A DNA stretch of 64,000 bases, from the NCBI RefSeq assembly GCF_024807615.1, contig NZ_JANUCJ010000004.1:124001-188000 (forward strand). The letters are read 5' to 3'. The DNA is from Tsukamurella ocularis (lineage in GTDB: Bacteria > Actinomycetota > Actinomycetes > Mycobacteriales > Mycobacteriaceae). The position numbers and the translations under genes are program-made. Below the pieces are notes generated by a model. It searched no databases. It was not told the DNA's origin and saw nothing but the letters and a program-made list of their open reading frames with translations. This document shows positions 61,673 through 64,000 of the stretch, piece by piece (positions within the stretch are counted from its first letter, which is position 1; each line of letters begins with the position of its first letter).

Positions 61673-62413
61673 GTGAGCAAGGGTAAGAACGCGAAGTACG
61701 TTCCCGCGAAGCAGTCCAACACCACGACCTACGTGCTCGGCGGCATCGCCGTGCTCGTGGTGATCGTGGTCGTCATCGGCGGCGTCCTGCTGCTGAGCAA
61801 GAAGGAGGGCACGCCTGTCGACAAGGCGCAGGCCGCCATCGACAAGGCGACCCCGGTCTTCGTCCTCGGGAAGGCCGACGCCCCGACGAAGCTGACCTTC
61901 TTCGAGGATCCGTACTGCCCCGCCTGCGGCAACATGGAGCGCCAGTACGGCGAGCAGATCACCAAAGCCGTCGAGGACGGCAAGCTGCAGATCAAGTTCT
62001 TCATGCTGTCGTTCCTGAACCGCAACAGCCCGTCGGGTGACTACTCGGACCGCGCCGCCGGCGGCCTGCTCGCCATCGCCAAGTCCTCGCTTCCCGATGA
62101 CCAGAAGCAGAAGGCGTGGTTGGGCGCCCACACGGCGATGTACGCCAACCAGCCCGAGGAGGGCGAGGGCGACAAGACCAACGCCGAGATCGCCACGATG
62201 CTCGCCGACGGCTCCAAGGCCAAGGGCGTCGAGCTGCCGGCCGACGTGGTCAGTGCCATCCGGGACGGCAAGTACACCGTCGAGTCCGCGCAGAACGCCG
62301 GCGCGGGCAGCCAGCTGATGCAGGACATCGGCAGCACCGGCACGCCGACCGTCGTGCACAACGGCGACAAGATCACCGTGCAGGGCGACTGGCTGACGCC
62401 GCTGCTGAAGTAA
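61673..62413 (+). CDS. Membrane-anchored DsbA-like thiol oxidoreductase
   Basis: A 246-residue protein: a short basic cytoplasmic N-terminus, one membrane anchor (residues about 20-42, YVLGGIAVLVVIVVVIGGVL) and an extracytoplasmic thioredoxin fold with active site EDPYCPACGNME (Cys82, Cys85) and cis-Pro in STGTPTVVHNG. It belongs to the actinobacterial DsbA/MPT-type family that oxidises or isomerises disulfides in exported proteins. GTG 61673 lies seven bases after TATTGT (61660-61665); GTG 61664 lies within that element. The message is probably leaderless. Confidence 0.87.
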   Translation: MSKGKNAKYVPAKQSNTTTYVLGGIAVLVVIVVVIGGVLLLSKKEGTPVDKAQAAIDKATPVFVLGKADAPTKLTFFEDPYCPACGNMERQYGEQITKAVEDGKLQIKFFMLSFLNRNSPSGDYSDRAAGGLLAIAKSSLPDDQKQKAWLGAHTAMYANQPEEGEGDKTNAEIATMLADGSKAKGVELPADVVSAIRDGKYTVESAQNAGAGSQLMQDIGSTGTPTVVHNGDKITVQGDWLTPLLK

Positions 62414-62501
62414 AACCGACACTGACCAGCTGATTTGGTGCACGAGAGCTGCCTCCTGTAATGTTCTCCGGGCGGGAAACCGCAGGTGAACAACGCAATA
62501 C

Positions 62502-62574
62502 GGGGCTATGGCGCAGCTGGTAGCGCACCACACTGGCAGTGTGGGGGTCAGGGGTTCGAGTCCCCTTAGCTCCA
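62502..62574 (+). tRNA. tRNA-Ala (GGC)
   Basis: Acceptor GGGGCTA pairs with TAGCTCC, the anticodon stem-loop is CCACA-CTGGCAG-TGTGG (anticodon GGC) and the T-arm contains GGTTCGAGTCC. The 3' CCA is not encoded. Confidence 0.93.
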
Positions 62575-62580
62575 CCCGAA

Positions 62581-62612
62581 AATTCCCCTCCGACGCAGGT
62601 CGGAGGGGAATT
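62581..62612 (+). terminator. Terminator after tRNA-Ala
   Basis: AATTCCCCTCCGAC-GCAG-GTCGGAGGGGAATT is a perfect 14-bp stem followed by CTTCGTTT, six bases after the tRNA. Confidence 0.85.
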
Positions 62613-62705
62613 CTTCGTTTCCGGGGTTCGACGGTCCGCCGTGGCCTTCGTGTTCTTGCCGCCGGAGCCGGGTGGCCGGAAATCGCGCGGCCGCGCAGAG
62701 GTGAC

Positions 62706-62999
62706 TCAGTCCAGTCCCTCGACGATGCGGAAGTCGCGCTCCACGCCGTCGCCGAGGGCGGCAAGGGCCTCCTGGTAGGCGGCGCTCTCGCGGGCGGCGA
62801 CCGCCTGCTCGAAGCTCTGGAACTCGATCACGATCGTGCGCTCAGCGACGCCGGCCTCGTATGCGACCACGCGGCCGTCGCGGGAGAGCAGCCGGCCGCC
62901 GCCAGCGGCGACGGCGCGGGCCGCCAGCACGTTGTAGGCCTCGACCTTGTCGGTATCGAGAATCGCGCGGTAGTTGCTGACCCAGTAGCCCTTGGCCAC
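62706..62999 (-). CDS. DUF1330 family protein
   Basis: A 97-residue dimeric ferredoxin-like fold protein: KGYWVSNYRAILDTDKVEAY near the start, GRVVAYEAGVAERTIVIEFQ and SFEQAVAARESAAYQEALAA, all typical of DUF1330. Biochemical role unknown. AGGAGGCAC precedes the ATG. It is divergent from the DUF2630 gene. Confidence 0.85.
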   Translation of the reverse strand: MAKGYWVSNYRAILDTDKVEAYNVLAARAVAAGGGRLLSRDGRVVAYEAGVAERTIVIEFQSFEQAVAARESAAYQEALAALGDGVERDFRIVEGLD

Positions 63000-63115
63000 G
63001 GTGCCTCCTGTACTTGGAGTGGTTGTCCGCGATCGGACGCGCTTGCGCCGAGGGTTCGGCGGGGCACGTCGATTGTGGCCCCACGCTGCTCGGCGATCAG
63101 TGGCAGGATCGGAAC

Positions 63116-63361
63116 ATGACCGACGACGCAGTACACACCCGGATCGACGCCCTTATCGCGGAGGAGCACACGCTCCGGGAGAAGCTCGGCGCGGGCGAGA
63201 TCAGCGAGAGCGAGGAACACGCCCGGCTCCAGGTGCTCGAGACCCAGTTGGACCAGGCCTGGGATCTGCTCCGCCAGCGCCGCGCGCGCCGTGAGTTCGG
63301 CGAGAATCCGGACGGTGCAGCGACCCGATCGGCGAACACCGTGGAGAACTACCGCAACTGA
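63116..63361 (+). CDS. DUF2630 family small protein
   Basis: An 81-residue helical protein: TRIDALIAEEHTLREKLGAG, then LEDQAWDLLRQRRARREFG-like basic helix (LDQAWDLLRQRRARREFG) and NTVENYRN at the end. This matches the actinobacterial DUF2630 family, predicted to be a coiled-coil hairpin. CAGGAT ends six bases before the ATG, so it is possibly leaderless. Confidence 0.83.
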   Translation: MTDDAVHTRIDALIAEEHTLREKLGAGEISESEEHARLQVLETQLDQAWDLLRQRRARREFGENPDGAATRSANTVENYRN

Positions 63362-63464
63362 CGACCCGTCAGGGGACTGGTGCCAGCATCCAGTGCCGGG
63401 TCGAACCACATCGCCGTGGCCGCCGCCGGAGCCTCGCTCGCCTGCGCCGTCGGCGCCTGGACGC

Positions 63465-63929
63465 TCACGCTCCGGACAGGTGCTCCCGCAGCCGATCGAG
63501 GAACGCCGACTGCGCCTTCACCAGCTTCTCCGCGGCCTCCTCGGGGCTGAACCAGCCGGCGCGGTCGATCTCGGGGAAGCTCTGCATCTGGCCGGAGCCG
63601 CGGGGCCACTCCAGCTCGAACTCGTTGGAGCTGATCGTCTCCGCGTCGAAGTCGCCCTCGCGGGCGAAGACCGTCACAGTCTTGCCGCCGGACTGCCGGA
63701 CGGAGCCCAGCGGCACCGTCGGGCCCGTTGGCGCGGGGGAGCCCATCTCCTCGGCGAACTCGCGCTCCGCGGCGGCAAGAGGCTCCTCGTCGGTGTACAG
63801 CCCCTTGGGGATCGACCAGGCGTGCGCGTCCTTCCGGCTCCAGAACGGGCCGCCCATGTGGCCGAGCAGCACCTCGACAGCGTCGTCGGTGCGACGGAAC
63901 AGCAGGAGCCCGGCACTGGTCGTGGTCAC
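63465..63929 (-). CDS. Nudix hydrolase (MutT-like)
   Basis: A 154-residue Nudix protein starting at GTG 63929 (MTTTSAGLLLFRRTDDAVEV). The Nudix box runs GLYTDEEPLAAAEREFAEEM with all catalytic Glu residues present. GHMGGPFWSRKDAHAWSIPK before it is typical of the predicted NTP-pyrophosphohydrolase subgroup (DR1025-like). The frame stays open upstream to 63992, but that stretch holds a palindromic operator and is less protein-like. Substrate unknown. Confidence 0.82.
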   Translation of the reverse strand: MTTTSAGLLLFRRTDDAVEVLLGHMGGPFWSRKDAHAWSIPKGLYTDEEPLAAAEREFAEEMGSPAPTGPTVPLGSVRQSGGKTVTVFAREGDFDAETISSNEFELEWPRGSGQMQSFPEIDRAGWFSPEEAAEKLVKAQSAFLDRLREHLSGA

Positions 63930-63950
63930 GTCCCCAGTGTGCACCTCACA

Positions 63951-63969
63951 CAACTGGTCCAACCAGTTG
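63951..63969. promoter_or_regulatory. GntR/FadR-type palindrome upstream of the Nudix gene
   Basis: CAACTGGT-CCA-ACCAGTTG is a perfect 8-bp inverted repeat with the TGGT-N3-ACCA core of FadR-subfamily GntR operators. It lies over the expected -35 of the Nudix promoter (a CACACT hexamer is six bases before GTG 63929). Confidence 0.45.
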
Positions 63970-64000
63970 ACCAGGGGCTGCAGTCGTGCCATGCTGCTCG

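Overview
High-GC, gene-dense, tRNA-poor chromosomal DNA from an actinobacterium of the Mycobacteriales. The evidence is a WhiB7 regulator, mycoredoxin (CGYC), paired AdnA/AdnB recombination motor-nucleases, UvrD2 with a tetracysteine and HRDC tail, an Rpf-type muralytic protein, an MMPL exporter, an F420-type nitroreductase relative, DtxR/IdeR-type iron boxes and a mycobacterial-type tmRNA. Gene order from about 0.9 to 28.8 kb follows, from memory, the Mycobacterium tuberculosis block Rv3205c-Rv3193c. The 39.6-49.3 kb block resembles fadE23/fadE24-hisN and prfB-ftsE-ftsX-smpB-ssrA. Several genes sit between the conserved ones, so this is probably not Mycobacterium itself; a Tsukamurella/Gordonia/Williamsia-like genus fits, but the genus cannot be fixed by reading alone. 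I see no phage, insertion sequence, CRISPR array or replication origin.

Layout. 0-3.5 kb: partial hypothetical gene, Ddn-like protein, TIGR02569 protein, CbiX-like chelatase, alkyltransferase-like protein, LipV-like hydrolase. 3.5-18.3 kb: DNA repair and redox genes (adnA-adnB, uvrD2, mrx1, nudC), with a potassium channel, a TetR-SDR pair and a sulfurtransferase between them. 18.3-20.2 kb: iron-regulated siderophore-interacting protein divergent from whiB7, which has a roughly 500-nt leader. 20.3-28.8 kb: ABC1 kinase, ThiF-like protein, DUF2342 protease-like protein, PDZ/Lon protease, PPA1309 and UPF0182. 28.9-33.3 kb: initiator tRNA, a broken cyclase gene, small secreted proteins, transporters and an Rpf. 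33.8-39.4 kb: a two-component system followed by an MMPL exporter fused to a degenerate tRNA-guanine transglycosylase domain. 39.5-49.3 kb: two acyl-CoA dehydrogenases, hisN, prfB, mscS, ftsEX, smpB and tmRNA. 49.3-52.5 kb: secreted excalibur protein, two secreted lipases/esterases (one under an iron box) and a CDF metal exporter.

52.5-59.8 kb is a divergent catabolic cluster. It holds RidA, IclR and a PfkB kinase on the minus strand, and a PLP fold-III deaminase, an N-acyl-D-amino-acid deacylase-like amidohydrolase, a KDPG aldolase and a GntP permease on the plus strand. Together they can be read as a route for an acylated 2-amino-2-deoxy sugar acid, such as N-acetylglucosaminate from oxidised chitin, to pyruvate and glyceraldehyde-3-phosphate. 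59.9-64 kb: phosphoglucomutase, membrane-anchored DsbA-like protein, tRNA-Ala and small housekeeping proteins.

Many genes have a TANNNT -10 box placed 6-8 nt before the start codon and no Shine-Dalgarno sequence. Leaderless transcription therefore appears common, and I used it to choose several starts.

The two observations most worth following are the MMPL-TGT pseudoenzyme fusion and the aminosugar-acid cluster. The layered whiB7 leader, a back-to-back divergent promoter at nudC, and an iron box laid over the -10 of a secreted esterase come next.
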